Assembly: GCA_937928545.1 (NCBI GenBank)
Contig: CALGJQ010000056.1
Span: forward strand, 1-36,641
Source: an uncultured Verrucomicrobiales bacterium
Lineage (GTDB): Bacteria > Verrucomicrobiota > Verrucomicrobiia > Verrucomicrobiales > Akkermansiaceae
DNA: 36,641 bases
Direction of reading: 5' to 3'
Translations under genes and position numbers: made by a program
Notes under the pieces: model-generated
What the model was told of the DNA's origin: nothing
Database searches by the model: none
Seen by the model: only the letters and a program-made list of their open reading frames with translations
Shown here: piece after piece, positions 1-9,337 of the stretch
How positions within the stretch are numbered: the first letter of the stretch is position 1
Layout of the letters: each line of letters opens with the position of its first letter

Positions 1-565
1 CTTCCAGTGGCCCTCCCCCCGCCCCTGCACCGTCCGCAACCGCAAACACCCCTTCGCCTCCTTCTTCCGCACTGAGTTCGCCACCCTCCTCCGCGACGGC
101 CGCCTCGCCAAACTCATCCGCGAAACCTTCTCCATAAGCCAAGTCCGCTTCTGGCACGATCAACTCCTCTACGAAGAACCTCGTACTTCCGGCGAGACCA
201 AATACCACTGGCACCGCGAAGAATCCCGCTGGCTCACCTGCGCCGCCGAAAATATGCTCACCGCCTGGATCCCCCTCATCGACTTCACCCACGAAATGGG
301 CCCCATCACCATCATGGTCGATAACGAACCCCGCCGCATGACCCTCAACGCCGGAGACCTCGTCCTCTTCCCCTCCACCACCCTCCACGGTAATCCCCAA
401 AACTTTAGCACCATCCCCCGCCGCGCCCTCGCCGCCCACTTCGCCTCCGGAGACCTCCACTATCAGGCCAGCGGAAAATTCCGCCACGTCAACGAACGGG
501 TCGTCCAAAAAACCAACGACCTCCCCGACTTCCAAGACCCCGCCGTCTGCCCCATCGTCATCTGA
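1..565 (+). CDS. Phytanoyl-CoA dioxygenase (PhyH) family protein, 3' part only
   Basis: The reading frame is open from the window's left edge (frame starting at base 2) to a TGA at 563-565, so the N-terminus lies outside. The family is Fe(II)/2-oxoglutarate-dependent oxygenases that hydroxylate small substrates. The central segment reads KYHWHREESRW, where PhyH proteins usually carry a WHxD metal motif; here the acidic ligand would be Glu (H-R-E). About 60 residues later comes LHGNPQNFS followed by RRALAAHF, matching the distal His and the 2-oxoglutarate-binding Arg region. Between them lie the expected LTAWIPLIDFTHEMGPI strand and a GDLVLFPS turn. The gene converges on the next one with a 145-bp gap. 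The coding strand is strongly C-rich, as in the other plus-strand genes. The substrate cannot be deduced. Confidence 0.75.
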   Translation, partial: FQWPSPRPCTVRNRKHPFASFFRTEFATLLRDGRLAKLIRETFSISQVRFWHDQLLYEEPRTSGETKYHWHREESRWLTCAAENMLTAWIPLIDFTHEMGPITIMVDNEPRRMTLNAGDLVLFPSTTLHGNPQNFSTIPRRALAAHFASGDLHYQASGKFRHVNERVVQKTNDLPDFQDPAVCPIVI

Positions 566-710
566 TCAATCACGTAAACATCGAGGTCTCCCACTTCAAT
601 GCCACCTGCTTCCATCCCAGACTCAGCCGAGGCCAGGAGCAAGGGCACAGACCTTTCCCGTGTATAATCCAGTTTCAAAAGGTTTTGTCAGGCCCTCCCT
701 CATGTTCTGA

Positions 711-3700
711 CTATTGCTTCAATTGCACCACGGTCTTCCCCTTCTCGATCTTCTTTTCGGACTCAGATCCATCAGGCCAGCGAACCCGAATTTTTGATAC
801 CGACTCACCTTCCGGAACAGAAAACGAAAGTGCCGGAGTCGATTGCGAAAGATACCCGCCCCCTGCATAGACTTCCGCTGAAGTCGTTTTTCCGGAGAGA
901 TATTCCAGTCTAACTTTCGCGCCAATCGCGGTAGCATTCCCTGCCTTCCCGCTCAGCCGGACGGTGAGATTTTCTCCACCAGTCATGGCGCTTTGGAAGG
1001 CCGAAAGCGGACCATTGTTTCGCGCCACCACGAAGTCAAAGCGGCCATCACCATTCAGATCAGCCTTGGTCAAACTCGCTGCATCTCCGGGGACAAAAAG
1101 CCCACTCCGATCCACCGGAGCGGCCTTGAAGCTACCATCACCAACTCCTAACAAAAGCTGGCTCACTCCCCCCGAGTTTCGACCCGTTTCCACCTGCGGA
1201 CTGTGGAAGTTTTGCGCGAGATAAATATCTGCAAACCCATCGCCATTCACATCCTGAACCTCCACCCCAAAAGAAGGGGCAATCTGCGCAATCCGAGGAA
1301 GCTTTTCAAAACGGAACTTTGGCGCGCCACCCTGCTCGGACTCGTTAATGAAAACCCCAGTCTCTAAAACAGTCGCCGCGAGCTTCATCGAGTCCTTCAA
1401 CTTCTCTGGCTGATAAATATCGGTCAGCTCAGATCCCGCGAACTGCCTGAAGCTCGTGAAAGTCTTCCGCAAGTGAGGCATCGCATTGCTCGAACAACTC
1501 CGACCACGACCCGGATACAAAATATCGTTCTCAAATTCTGCTTCCACGATTCGCTTGCGACCCAAGTTTTCAAAATCGCCATAGTAAAGCAAAGCGGGAT
1601 GCTCCAGATTTGCATGATACTTCAAATTCAGGCCAAAGTTCGTCGCGACGTAATCGATGTCTCCATCGCCATCGAGGTCACCTCCCGCGATTCCATTCCA
1701 CCAACCCGTCAGCTCAGCCACGCCCGTGTCCTTGCTCACTTCAGTCAGGGTTCCTTCTTGGTTCTGAAAGACTCGCAAAGCTCCCCATTCCGAAGTCACG
1801 AGAAGATCAACCCAGCCATCGCCATTCACATCCGACCACAGGGCCGAGGTCACCATTCCTGAAACATCGAGTTCCGCAGCGGTGAACTTTCCTTCGTCGT
1901 TCATAAGCAAGGTGCTCTTAGCGGCTTCAGGATACGCTCCCGGAACGACACGCCCACCCACAAATAAATCAAGGTCACCATCACGATCAAAGTCAGCTCC
2001 AACCACCACACTTCCACTGGCGCGCATCTCGGGAATCATGCCATCAGGAGCTCGCGTGAGCTCACCTCCTTCATTTAAGTAAAGTCGATCAGCCAACTCC
2101 GGATCGCCCGACTTGAACTCATAGCTCCCGCTCACCACATAAAGGTCGAGCGTGCCATTTCCAGCGGCATCAAACCAAAGACCACCCATATCTTCAAAGC
2201 CAGCGTCATCACTGAGCACCTGCGAAGCCGACTTCTGAAAGCTACCGTCTCCTTGATTGACCATCAACTGTCCCGTCGATCCTACGGCACCACCCAACCA
2301 AAAATCATCGTCACCATCTTGATCAAAGTCACCCCAAGCCTGACCCGGCCCGAGCTGTGACAACTTATTCGGCAAAAGCGGCTGCTTGGAAAAATCATCA
2401 AAATCAATTTCCTGATGCGAGAGATCTCCCAAGGCCTGCGAAGGCTCAAACATTTCCTTCGGAGCCTCAGTCGCTGGCTCCTTAAAAGCATCCGCTTCGT
2501 TCGGCTGCACCACTGTATAAAGATGATTCGCCTTCAGATCGGTCAGCTCCTGCTTCCGGCCATCTGACCATTCAATCAAGACCCGCTTCGCTTCACCCTC
2601 TCCCAAACCAAAGTGCACCAAGGGCTCACTGGAAGCGAGGTAGCCACGCACTGGATTAAGCTCTCGGATTTGCACCGAACCATCCGCCATTTCTAAACGA
2701 ACTTTCGACCCAATTCCAAAGCGGTTTGAGTCCGTTCCTTGCAGACGAATCAAGAGCCGATTTCCCTCCGTAGAATCGTTCCGATAAAGCGTCACAGGCT
2801 CCTCAAGGTTGCACATGATGAGGTCCAAATCTCCGTCTCGGTCCAAATCTGCGTGGGCCGCTCCAAAGCTCATTCCCACGTGATCCAATCCCCACTCCTC
2901 ACTCACGTCGTCAAATTTCAAGTCGCCGAGATTTCGGAAAGCTAAGTTCTGCTCACGCAATTCCTCGGTCCCCGCTCGCACATGTCGATCCCACTCCGTC
3001 TCCCCCGCCTTAGCGATCACAGCCGCGTTATCAGACTCATTGAAGTTCTTCGACATCCCATTCGTCATGAAGACATCTGGCTTACCGTCACAATCGAGAT
3101 CACTCAGCTTCACCGTCCAAGTCCAATCAGAGTTCGCCAACTTAGCCATCTGCGCCCCCTCCATGAAACGTTCTTTTCCAGTCCCGAGGAACAGCGCGTT
3201 ACGCATGTACTGCTGCGGGTCTGCGGTGCGAAGAAACTCCGCCTTAGCTCCCATGGTGCCCATGTTCGTTTTCTGTTTGAAGTGATTCGTCCCCGACATA
3301 TCGGCGATTAAGAAATCCGGCTTAGCATCCCCATTAAGATCCGCAAAGTCCGCTCCCATCGAGAACCACGAAGTGTGCGGCGTGATCGTCTTCACCACAT
3401 CGGTAAAAGTTCCATCGTGATTATTCCGATACACCCGATCCGGATCATCGAAATCATTGCCCACCCATAAGTCGGGCCAACCATCCTGATTGTAATCCCA
3501 CCAAGTCGCCGAAAGCCCAAATCCCACTCCATAGATCCCCGCTTCACGACTCACATTCGTGAACTTCCCGCCATCATTCCGGAACAAAACATCCGGCTGA
3601 CCCACTTTCTGAATCTTAAAAATCGGACGTCCATCTGCCGCCGTTCCTGATTGATACGGACGAAAGTAATTCCCCAAAGAAGGATCGGTGTAAGAGATAC

Positions 3701-4484
3701 TTCCCTTTCCATTCTCAACCTTAAAACGCAAAACATCTTCCGACAAAGGCTTCCCATTTGGCGAATGGAATCTGTTCGTCAAAAGATAAAGATCCAAATC
3801 ACCATCTCGATCATAGTCACTAAAAGTCGGCATGTGACTCGCGCTCAAATACGCCAAACCAAAGTCCTTCGCTTTCTCCTCAAAAGTGGCATCACCGCGA
3901 TTCACAAAGAGCTGATTGGGCGCGCCATAATTCGCGACATAAATATCCAAATCTCCATCGCCATCAATATCGACCATCGCCGCTCCAGCGCTCCATCGCC
4001 CTTCTCCATCCACCCCAGCTTTTTCCGTGTAGTCTTCGAACTTCAAAGGCCCACTTTGTAAATAGAGCCGGTTATCCTCGGGGCCACTTGTAAAAAAGAG
4101 ATCAGGCAAGCCATCGCCATTGAGATCACCAACTGCCACCCCACCACAGACTTTCTCCGTGGCATAGAGATAGCGCAGGGGATGCTCCGGCTTTATCGAG
4201 TTCACAAAGTCGACCCCCGTCTCCCCCGCCGGAAGCGAAGTGAAGCGTTTCCCACTTCCATTTTCATTCGATGGAACTGCGAGAGGAACTGAAGACACCT
4301 TTCCGGGAACAGGCTCAACGAGCTTCATTTCTTTTCTCTCCTCAGTTTCTTCGCCCAGTTTTTCAAGCTCCGCTTCGGGCTCCGAACACGAAAACAAAAG
4401 TGCAAACGGCACAAATCGCAAAAGTGCTACCGCGATCTGTTTGCTTTGAGGAGTTCCTTTTTTCACCTGACTAGCTGATACCAC
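711..4484 (-). CDS. FG-GAP/VCBS repeat lipoprotein with two ASPIC/UnbV domains
   Basis: A predicted surface or periplasmic adhesin-like beta-propeller protein of about 1257 aa. I chose the GTG at 4484 because AGAGGA lies 8 bases upstream (4493-4498); the open frame extends to a TTG at 4532, and a GTG at 4466 is also possible. The N-terminus is basic, then hydrophobic, ending in LLFSC, a plausible lipobox with Cys about residue 33. Many Ca-binding-like D-x-D-G-D loops follow (DLNGDGLPDLFF, DYDRDGDLDLY, DLDRDGDLDL), typical of FG-GAP/VCBS propellers. An ASPIC/UnbV domain sits at about residues 575-660 (NRFGIGSKVRLE, GYLASSEPLVHFGLG) and a second at the C-terminus, about 1173-1257 (ATAIGAKVRLEY, RVRWPDGS). 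The two halves look like a duplication of a propeller-plus-UnbV unit. Such CRTAC1-like proteins are common in Verrucomicrobiota and Planctomycetota; the ligand is unknown. It is transcribed divergently from the sigma factor gene. Confidence 0.88.
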   Translation of the reverse strand: MVSASQVKKGTPQSKQIAVALLRFVPFALLFSCSEPEAELEKLGEETEERKEMKLVEPVPGKVSSVPLAVPSNENGSGKRFTSLPAGETGVDFVNSIKPEHPLRYLYATEKVCGGVAVGDLNGDGLPDLFFTSGPEDNRLYLQSGPLKFEDYTEKAGVDGEGRWSAGAAMVDIDGDGDLDIYVANYGAPNQLFVNRGDATFEEKAKDFGLAYLSASHMPTFSDYDRDGDLDLYLLTNRFHSPNGKPLSEDVLRFKVENGKGSISYTDPSLGNYFRPYQSGTAADGRPIFKIQKVGQPDVLFRNDGGKFTNVSREAGIYGVGFGLSATWWDYNQDGWPDLWVGNDFDDPDRVYRNNHDGTFTDVVKTITPHTSWFSMGADFADLNGDAKPDFLIADMSGTNHFKQKTNMGTMGAKAEFLRTADPQQYMRNALFLGTGKERFMEGAQMAKLANSDWTWTVKLSDLDCDGKPDVFMTNGMSKNFNESDNAAVIAKAGETEWDRHVRAGTEELREQNLAFRNLGDLKFDDVSEEWGLDHVGMSFGAAHADLDRDGDLDLIMCNLEEPVTLYRNDSTEGNRLLIRLQGTDSNRFGIGSKVRLEMADGSVQIRELNPVRGYLASSEPLVHFGLGEGEAKRVLIEWSDGRKQELTDLKANHLYTVVQPNEADAFKEPATEAPKEMFEPSQALGDLSHQEIDFDDFSKQPLLPNKLSQLGPGQAWGDFDQDGDDDFWLGGAVGSTGQLMVNQGDGSFQKSASQVLSDDAGFEDMGGLWFDAAGNGTLDLYVVSGSYEFKSGDPELADRLYLNEGGELTRAPDGMIPEMRASGSVVVGADFDRDGDLDLFVGGRVVPGAYPEAAKSTLLMNDEGKFTAAELDVSGMVTSALWSDVNGDGWVDLLVTSEWGALRVFQNQEGTLTEVSKDTGVAELTGWWNGIAGGDLDGDGDIDYVATNFGLNLKYHANLEHPALLYYGDFENLGRKRIVEAEFENDILYPGRGRSCSSNAMPHLRKTFTSFRQFAGSELTDIYQPEKLKDSMKLAATVLETGVFINESEQGGAPKFRFEKLPRIAQIAPSFGVEVQDVNGDGFADIYLAQNFHSPQVETGRNSGGVSQLLLGVGDGSFKAAPVDRSGLFVPGDAASLTKADLNGDGRFDFVVARNNGPLSAFQSAMTGGENLTVRLSGKAGNATAIGAKVRLEYLSGKTTSAEVYAGGGYLSQSTPALSFSVPEGESVSKIRVRWPDGSESEKKIEKGKTVVQLKQ

Positions 4485-4651
4485 AACACCGATCCTCTGT
4501 GAAGAGGATCGATCCGTAAAATTCCCGCACAAAATCGCTCGAAATCTTCAAAACTAACCGCCAAAACAGAAAACGTAAGGCCAACTCACCTCACAAAGCC
4601 TCCCCGTAGCACCTCTGCTCTGCCTGCCCCCTACCAAGCAAAAAAAATCCG

Positions 4652-4683
4652 TTACCTTCTTCACCCTTCGGCAGTATTATAAT
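4652..4683 (+). promoter_or_regulatory. Possible promoter giving a near-leaderless sigma factor mRNA
   Basis: A perfect TATAAT occurs at 4678-4683, only 6 bases before the ATG of the sigma factor gene. A weak -35-like TTACCT lies at 4652-4657 with a long 20-bp spacer. If used, transcription would start at or within a base or two of the ATG, giving a leaderless message. This fits the absence of a Shine-Dalgarno sequence there. The assignment rests on sequence pattern only. Confidence 0.3.
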
Positions 4684-4689
4684 GTAACC

Positions 4690-5226
4690 ATGCCTTCCCC
4701 TCCCGATACCCACCAAGATGATCGCTATGAAGCCTTCATTCAGCACTTCGCCCATTGGGAACCGGACCTTCGCCGCTTCATCCGCTCCCTCCTCCCCACC
4801 CGCGAGGACGCCGATGAAGTCCTCCAACAAACCGCCCTCGTCGCCTGGCGTAAATTCGACCAATTCGACCGCTCCACCCCCTTCATCAAGTGGACCTGCG
4901 TCATCGCCCGCTTCGAGGCCCTCGCCTACCGGCGCAAAATGGCCCGCGACCGCCTCGTCTTCCGCGAAGACATCCTAGACCTCATGGCGGACGAGGGCCT
5001 CAGCGAACTCGACCACCGACAAGAAGAACAAGACGCCCTCGAACACTGCCTCTCAGAACTCCCCGAAAAACAGCGCAAACTTGTCACCCTCGCCTACACC
5101 CCCGGCATCAAAATCAAAGACCTCGCCGCCCAAGCCGGCTCCACCGCCCCCGCCTTCTACATGCGGCTCAAACGCATCCGCCATCAACTAATGGCCTGCC
5201 TCGAATCAAAGATCACCTCGCCATGA
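4690..5226 (+). CDS. ECF RNA polymerase sigma factor, Rhodopirellula/Verrucomicrobium family
   Basis: A 178-aa extracytoplasmic-function sigma factor that would direct RNA polymerase to a small regulon. Region 2 spans about residues 10-78 (YEAFIQHFAHWEPDLRRFIR, EDADEVLQQTALVAWRKF, then FIKWTCVIARFEALAYRRKM). Region 4 spans about 112-170 (LSELPEKQRKLVTLAY, then the helix-turn-helix around LAAQAGSTAPAFYMRLKRI). Length and these signatures match the family of PVC sigma factors usually encoded beside FecR-LamG proteins. Its TGA overlaps the ATG of the next gene (ATGA at 5223-5226), so the two are probably translationally coupled. No Shine-Dalgarno sequence is visible. The likely regulon is the downstream LamG/PSCyt1/DUF1501 genes, by inference from position. 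Confidence 0.9.
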   Translation: MPSPPDTHQDDRYEAFIQHFAHWEPDLRRFIRSLLPTREDADEVLQQTALVAWRKFDQFDRSTPFIKWTCVIARFEALAYRRKMARDRLVFREDILDLMADEGLSELDHRQEEQDALEHCLSELPEKQRKLVTLAYTPGIKIKDLAAQAGSTAPAFYMRLKRIRHQLMACLESKITSP

Positions 5227-6842
5227 AATCCACCTTCACCCAGCTCACCCCCGACCAAAAATCCTGGCTCGACTCCTACCTCGACCAGACCATCACCCCC
5301 GGGGACTTCGAAGCCATGCAGAGCAGCTTGGCCACCGACCCCGCATACCGCGCCATCGCACGGCGCTACCTTAGCCTCGATGACTTCCTGGCCAATCTCC
5401 CCGCTGAAGCCCCCGCCCTCATTAAAAAGAAAGTCATCCCTTTCCCCAACCTCATCCCCCTCGCCGCCGCCGCCGCCCTCGCCTTCCTCCTCGGCAGCGC
5501 CCTCATGCTCTGGTGGCAACCCAACCAAAATCCCCCCCTCTCATCCACTCCCTCACCATCCCCCTCCGCCCAAGGATTCGCCGTCATCGAAAACCTCTTC
5601 AATGCCACCTGGCCCGCCAACACCACCCCTCATCAGCCCGGCGACTCGCTCGGAGCAGAGCACTTCCGCCTCGCCTCCGGCACCGCCGAGATCCAATTCT
5701 TCTCCGGTGCCTCCATGACCATCGAGGGCCCCGCCGACATCTCCCTAAAATCCGCCTGGGAAGCCCACTGCTCCCAAGGCGCAGTCCGCATGAAGGTCCC
5801 CCCCGCCGCCCGCGGCTTCAAGCTCCACTGCCCCTCCACCGAAATCATCGACCTCGGAACCGAATTCGGACTCGTCGTCAAAAATGGCGAAGGCCAAGTC
5901 GAAGTCTTCGACGGAGAAATCGCCCTCACCCATCACAACAAAGAAGAAAAACTCCTCACCAAAGGCCAAGCCCTCACCCTCTCCCAAACCGGCCCCCTCT
6001 CCACCCTCGCCTCCGGAAAAATCTCCGTCCCCAATGCCGAAACCTTCCGCCCCCAAGCCGCCCAAGAACTCACCACCAGCTTCCAAGCCTGGCAAAAACA
6101 CCGCGATACCCTCGCCCGCGACCAGCGCCTCATCGCCTACTACACCTTCGACCAAGCCTCCTCACTCATCCCAAACCTCACCCTCCCCCGGAACCCTGAG
6201 CTCGATGGCGCCGTCATCCTTGCCGAACCCGTCGGCGGACGCTGGCCCAGCCTCAAATCCGCCCTCGAATTCCGCCGCCCCGGCTCCCGCGTCCGCGTCA
6301 ATATCCCCGGAGAATTTCAAGCCCTCACCTTCTCCTGCTGGGTCCGTATCGACAGCCTAGACCGCCGCTACAATGCCCTCTTCATGGGAGACGGCTACGA
6401 AAACGGCGAACCCCATTGGCAAATCCGCGACGACGGAAAACTCATGCTCTCCATCATGGTCGACCAAGATAAACCCCACCCCACCTATCCTGAAAAAAGC
6501 CGCTACCACCACGTCTACTTCTCACCAAAAATCTGGGACCTTTCCATGAGCGGAAAATGGCTCTATCTTACCTCCGTTTATCATCCCGCATCAGCCCTCG
6601 TCTCCCACTTCGTCAACGGACAAAAGGTTTCCTCTGAAACCATCGCCCCTGACTTCCTCGTCAAATCCCTCCGCATCGGAAACGGCGAAATCGGAAACTG
6701 GGGACAACCCTTTCGCAAAGACCCCAACTTCACCATCCGAAACCTAAACGGCCGCATGGACGAACTCGCCATTTTCGACACCGCACTCACCGATGAGGAA
6801 GTGCAGTCCCTCTACCAAAACAGCCGCTCCACTCATCACTAA
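5223..6842 (+). CDS. FecR-domain anti-sigma-like membrane protein with C-terminal LamG domain
   Basis: A 539-aa predicted signal transducer. The cytoplasmic N-terminus (about residues 1-70, helical, DQKSWLDSYLDQTITPGDFE) would bind the sigma factor. A single membrane helix follows at about 76-98 (LIPLAAAAALAFLLGSALML). The periplasmic part has a FecR domain at about 140-250 (FRLASGTAEIQFFSGA, STEIIDLGTEFGLVV, GQVEVFDGEI) and a concanavalin-like LamG domain at about 300-535 (LIAYYTFDQ, ending GRMDELAIFDTALTDEEV). I placed the start at the ATG overlapping the sigma factor stop; the open frame extends upstream but only as a shadow of that gene. By analogy with FecI/FecR pairs, ligand binding by the LamG domain would modulate the sigma factor. 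The ligand is unknown, perhaps a carbohydrate. Confidence 0.87.
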   Translation: MKSTFTQLTPDQKSWLDSYLDQTITPGDFEAMQSSLATDPAYRAIARRYLSLDDFLANLPAEAPALIKKKVIPFPNLIPLAAAAALAFLLGSALMLWWQPNQNPPLSSTPSPSPSAQGFAVIENLFNATWPANTTPHQPGDSLGAEHFRLASGTAEIQFFSGASMTIEGPADISLKSAWEAHCSQGAVRMKVPPAARGFKLHCPSTEIIDLGTEFGLVVKNGEGQVEVFDGEIALTHHNKEEKLLTKGQALTLSQTGPLSTLASGKISVPNAETFRPQAAQELTTSFQAWQKHRDTLARDQRLIAYYTFDQASSLIPNLTLPRNPELDGAVILAEPVGGRWPSLKSALEFRRPGSRVRVNIPGEFQALTFSCWVRIDSLDRRYNALFMGDGYENGEPHWQIRDDGKLMLSIMVDQDKPHPTYPEKSRYHHVYFSPKIWDLSMSGKWLYLTSVYHPASALVSHFVNGQKVSSETIAPDFLVKSLRIGNGEIGNWGQPFRKDPNFTIRNLNGRMDELAIFDTALTDEEVQSLYQNSRSTHH

Positions 6843-6861
6843 ACTCAAAACACAAAACACA

Positions 6862-9138
6862 ATGAAAACCTCTGTATCCTCCCTCTTGGCAGCCCTCGCC
6901 ACTCTCACCCTCCCCCTCAGCGCCAAGCTCACCGCCTGGTATCCCCTCGACGAAGCACCGAACTCCCCCGCCACCGTCGCGGAAAACGTCGCAGACCTTC
7001 CCTCCACTCTCGTCGGCTTCGATGCCGACCCCACCCTCAGCTTCATCGAGCGCGGACACCCCTCCGCCACCACCGCCCTCGGCACCTCCTATCTCATTTC
7101 CAAAGGCGGCGCGATCAACCTCGGTGACACTTCTCCCGTCCAACCCACCGACCAATTCACCATCTCCTTCTTCTACCAACCCGTCACCTTCGACGCCTTC
7201 GATCGCATCCTCGAATCACAGGCCGGAAACGACAACACCCAAAACGGGATCCGTATCGACACCGGCGGCCTTGGAAGTCGCGTCCGCGTCCTCATCCGCT
7301 CAAATGCTACTTCAAACACCCAGCTCACCCATCCCCTTGAACTCAAGAACGATGGCACCTGGTATTTCTGCGCCGTCCGCTACGACTCCACCATCGGCGA
7401 TGGTAATGCCCTCAAACTCACCGTCGTCGAACTCGGAGAGACCCCGCTCGATGAAGCCGCCATCACCGCCGGCACCAATTCTCCCGCCGCCCTCAACACC
7501 GGCCCAATCGGCTTCTCCCACGCCCTCGAAACCATCCTCGGATCTGAAAACGCCACCGCCACCGGTAACAATACCCTCAACGCCGCCCTCGACGAATTCG
7601 CCTTCTACGACAACAGCGACGCCAATGGTGTCCTCACCGATTCCCAACTCGCCGACGGCGCAAACTTCGGCCCCTCCGGTGTCGAACTCATCACCTCATT
7701 CAGCTCCAACCAGCAAGTCGCCTCCGTCGCCAACCCCGCCACCCTCTCATGGACCATCAATGAACCCTTCGACACCCTCACCCTAGATGATGGCACCGGC
7801 ACCCTCACCGACCTCGCCCCTCTCACCACCGCCGGATCCGGCAGCACCATGGTCACCCCTTCCGCCACCACCACCTACTACCTCAAAGGGGTCAATGGAG
7901 ACGTCGAAAACGTCCACATTCTCAAACTCCTCTCAGGGGCCGCTCCGGAAATCACCTCCTTCGCTTCCTCCTCCTCCGCCGTAAATACCGGAGGTAATGT
8001 CGACCTCTCATGGGCCGTCATTGGTGCAGACACCATCTCGTTCGATCCCGGAGCCGTCGATGTCTCTGCCCTCGCCACCCTCAACCAAACCCTCACCGCC
8101 ACCACCATCTTCACCCTCTCCGCCACCAACCCCTTTGGCACCACCACCGAAAACGTCATTGTCAACGTCATCGATGGACCCATCCCCGCTCACTCCCACA
8201 TCGCCTCACTCGCTATCAACACCACCGACACCTGGATCGACCAACTTGCGGGCAAAAACCTGAACATCATCAACCTCCTCCTCGACACCCCCCTCACCAC
8301 TGCCAGTGCTAACACCAACATCACCAGCACCTACCTCTCCGGAGGCGGAAATGTTGCTGGTTCCGGCTCCGCCTTCCAGTTTCCCGAATCAACCTTCGAG
8401 ATCTGGTTCCGTCCCGCCGCCCTCACCGCCGACCATCAAGTCATCTTCGAAACCGGCGGTGGCCAAAACGGAATCTCCGCCCTCATCAATGAAGACGGCC
8501 TCCGCTTCCTCGGCAGTGCTGGAGATACCCGCACCCTCGACCTCGTCGTCCCACTCACTGGGATCAACTTCAGCGACTTCGTCCAACTCACCTTCTCGCT
8601 CAACACCACCGACGGCACCTTTCAAGCCTCCCTGCGCGATACCTTCGGAGCCGAAGTCTCCGCCTCTGAGACCGCCAACATAGCCCTCGGCGGCACCGCC
8701 GCCACCCTCTTCAACTATGGCGCAGGTGGCGCCGGCGGAAACACCAACGCCCTCGGCGGTAAAACCGAAGCCGCCGGCACTGACCCCGCTGGCCTCTCAT
8801 CTTTCACCGGTGAAATCGCCATCTTCAATGTCTACGACCGCATCCTCGATGCCAACGAAATCACCGAAACATTCGTCCAAGTCGCACCCAATGTCACCCC
8901 CCAGACCGGAGAGAAAAACGCCATCACCAACATCACCTACGATGGCGCCACCGAAGCCTCCCTCACTTGGAACTCCGTCCCCGGCACCACCTACGATGCC
9001 GAGTTCTCCACCGACCTCATCAACTGGACCCCCTTCGGCACCACCACCCAGGCCACCGACATCTCAACCACCAACCCCTTCACCGTCCCCGCTGCCCAAC
9101 CCCGCCTCTTCCTCCGCATCATCGAAGTCACCCCATAA
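6862..9138 (+). CDS. Secreted protein with two LamG-like domains and Ig-like domains
   Basis: A 758-aa exported protein. The N-terminus MKTSVSSLLAALATLTLPLSA is a Sec signal peptide, which sets the start at 6862; the upstream in-frame ATG at 6793 lies inside the previous gene. The first LamG/concanavalin-like domain covers about residues 22-255 (LTAWYPLDEAPNS, FTISFFYQPVTF, LDEFAFYDN). Two Ig-like repeats follow (ITSFSSNQQVASVANPATL and ITSFASSSSAVNTGGNVDLS), then a second LamG-like domain (about 450-690, FEIWFRPAAL, FTGEIAIFNVYDRILDANEI). A verrucomicrobial-style C-terminal module ends with SLTWNSVPGTTYDAEFSTDL. It begins 19 bases after the FecR-LamG gene, with no clear Shine-Dalgarno sequence, and is probably co-transcribed. 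Carbohydrate or surface binding is likely; no catalytic motif was seen. Confidence 0.85.
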   Translation: MKTSVSSLLAALATLTLPLSAKLTAWYPLDEAPNSPATVAENVADLPSTLVGFDADPTLSFIERGHPSATTALGTSYLISKGGAINLGDTSPVQPTDQFTISFFYQPVTFDAFDRILESQAGNDNTQNGIRIDTGGLGSRVRVLIRSNATSNTQLTHPLELKNDGTWYFCAVRYDSTIGDGNALKLTVVELGETPLDEAAITAGTNSPAALNTGPIGFSHALETILGSENATATGNNTLNAALDEFAFYDNSDANGVLTDSQLADGANFGPSGVELITSFSSNQQVASVANPATLSWTINEPFDTLTLDDGTGTLTDLAPLTTAGSGSTMVTPSATTTYYLKGVNGDVENVHILKLLSGAAPEITSFASSSSAVNTGGNVDLSWAVIGADTISFDPGAVDVSALATLNQTLTATTIFTLSATNPFGTTTENVIVNVIDGPIPAHSHIASLAINTTDTWIDQLAGKNLNIINLLLDTPLTTASANTNITSTYLSGGGNVAGSGSAFQFPESTFEIWFRPAALTADHQVIFETGGGQNGISALINEDGLRFLGSAGDTRTLDLVVPLTGINFSDFVQLTFSLNTTDGTFQASLRDTFGAEVSASETANIALGGTAATLFNYGAGGAGGNTNALGGKTEAAGTDPAGLSSFTGEIAIFNVYDRILDANEITETFVQVAPNVTPQTGEKNAITNITYDGATEASLTWNSVPGTTYDAEFSTDLINWTPFGTTTQATDISTTNPFTVPAAQPRLFLRIIEVTP

Positions 9139-9166
9139 ATTCACCCCAAAACCACCTCAAGAATTC

Positions 9167-9193
9167 AACCCCGGCTCACCCCCGGGGTTTTTT
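9167..9193 (+). terminator. Rho-independent terminator after the LamG gene
   Basis: A perfect 8-bp stem pairs AACCCCGG (9167-9174) with CCGGGGTT (9182-9189), with a 7-base loop, running into six T residues (9188-9193). It lies 29 bases after the LamG stop codon, so it would end the sigma/FecR/LamG transcript before the PSCyt1 gene. Confidence 0.85.
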
Positions 9194-9196
9194 CGT

Positions 9197-9268
9197 CCCC
9201 CATCCCTCCCCATCCCCCCATCTCCCCATCTCCCCATCCCTCCATCCCCCCATCCCTCATCTCCCCCC
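9197..9268 (+). repeat. Low-complexity CCATCTCC/CCATCCCT tandem tract
   Basis: About 70 bases made almost only of C, T and CCAT units with a loose 8-base period (CCATCCCT, CCATCTCC, CCATCCCC). It sits between the terminator and the PSCyt1 gene. Nothing in it looks coding. It is probably a slippage-prone tract. Confidence 0.6.
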
Positions 9269-9337
9269 AAAAACCTCGCAGCCCCAAATCCCATCTTTTA
9301 CACGTTAGATTTTCATTTCTGTGGTAGTTATTCATCG

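Noticed and set aside
463..678. Minus-strand 71-codon frame with GIEVGDLDVYVID
   Set aside because: It overlaps the end of the PhyH gene and has no recognisable family; possibly a remnant but unsupported.
4890..5222. Upstream extension of the FecR-LamG frame
   Set aside because: It is an Arg/Pro-rich shadow of the sigma factor gene; the ATG at 5223 overlapping the sigma stop is the sensible start.
9197..9268. Short tandem units considered as a CRISPR array
   Set aside because: Units of about 8 bases without spacers; simple low-complexity sequence.
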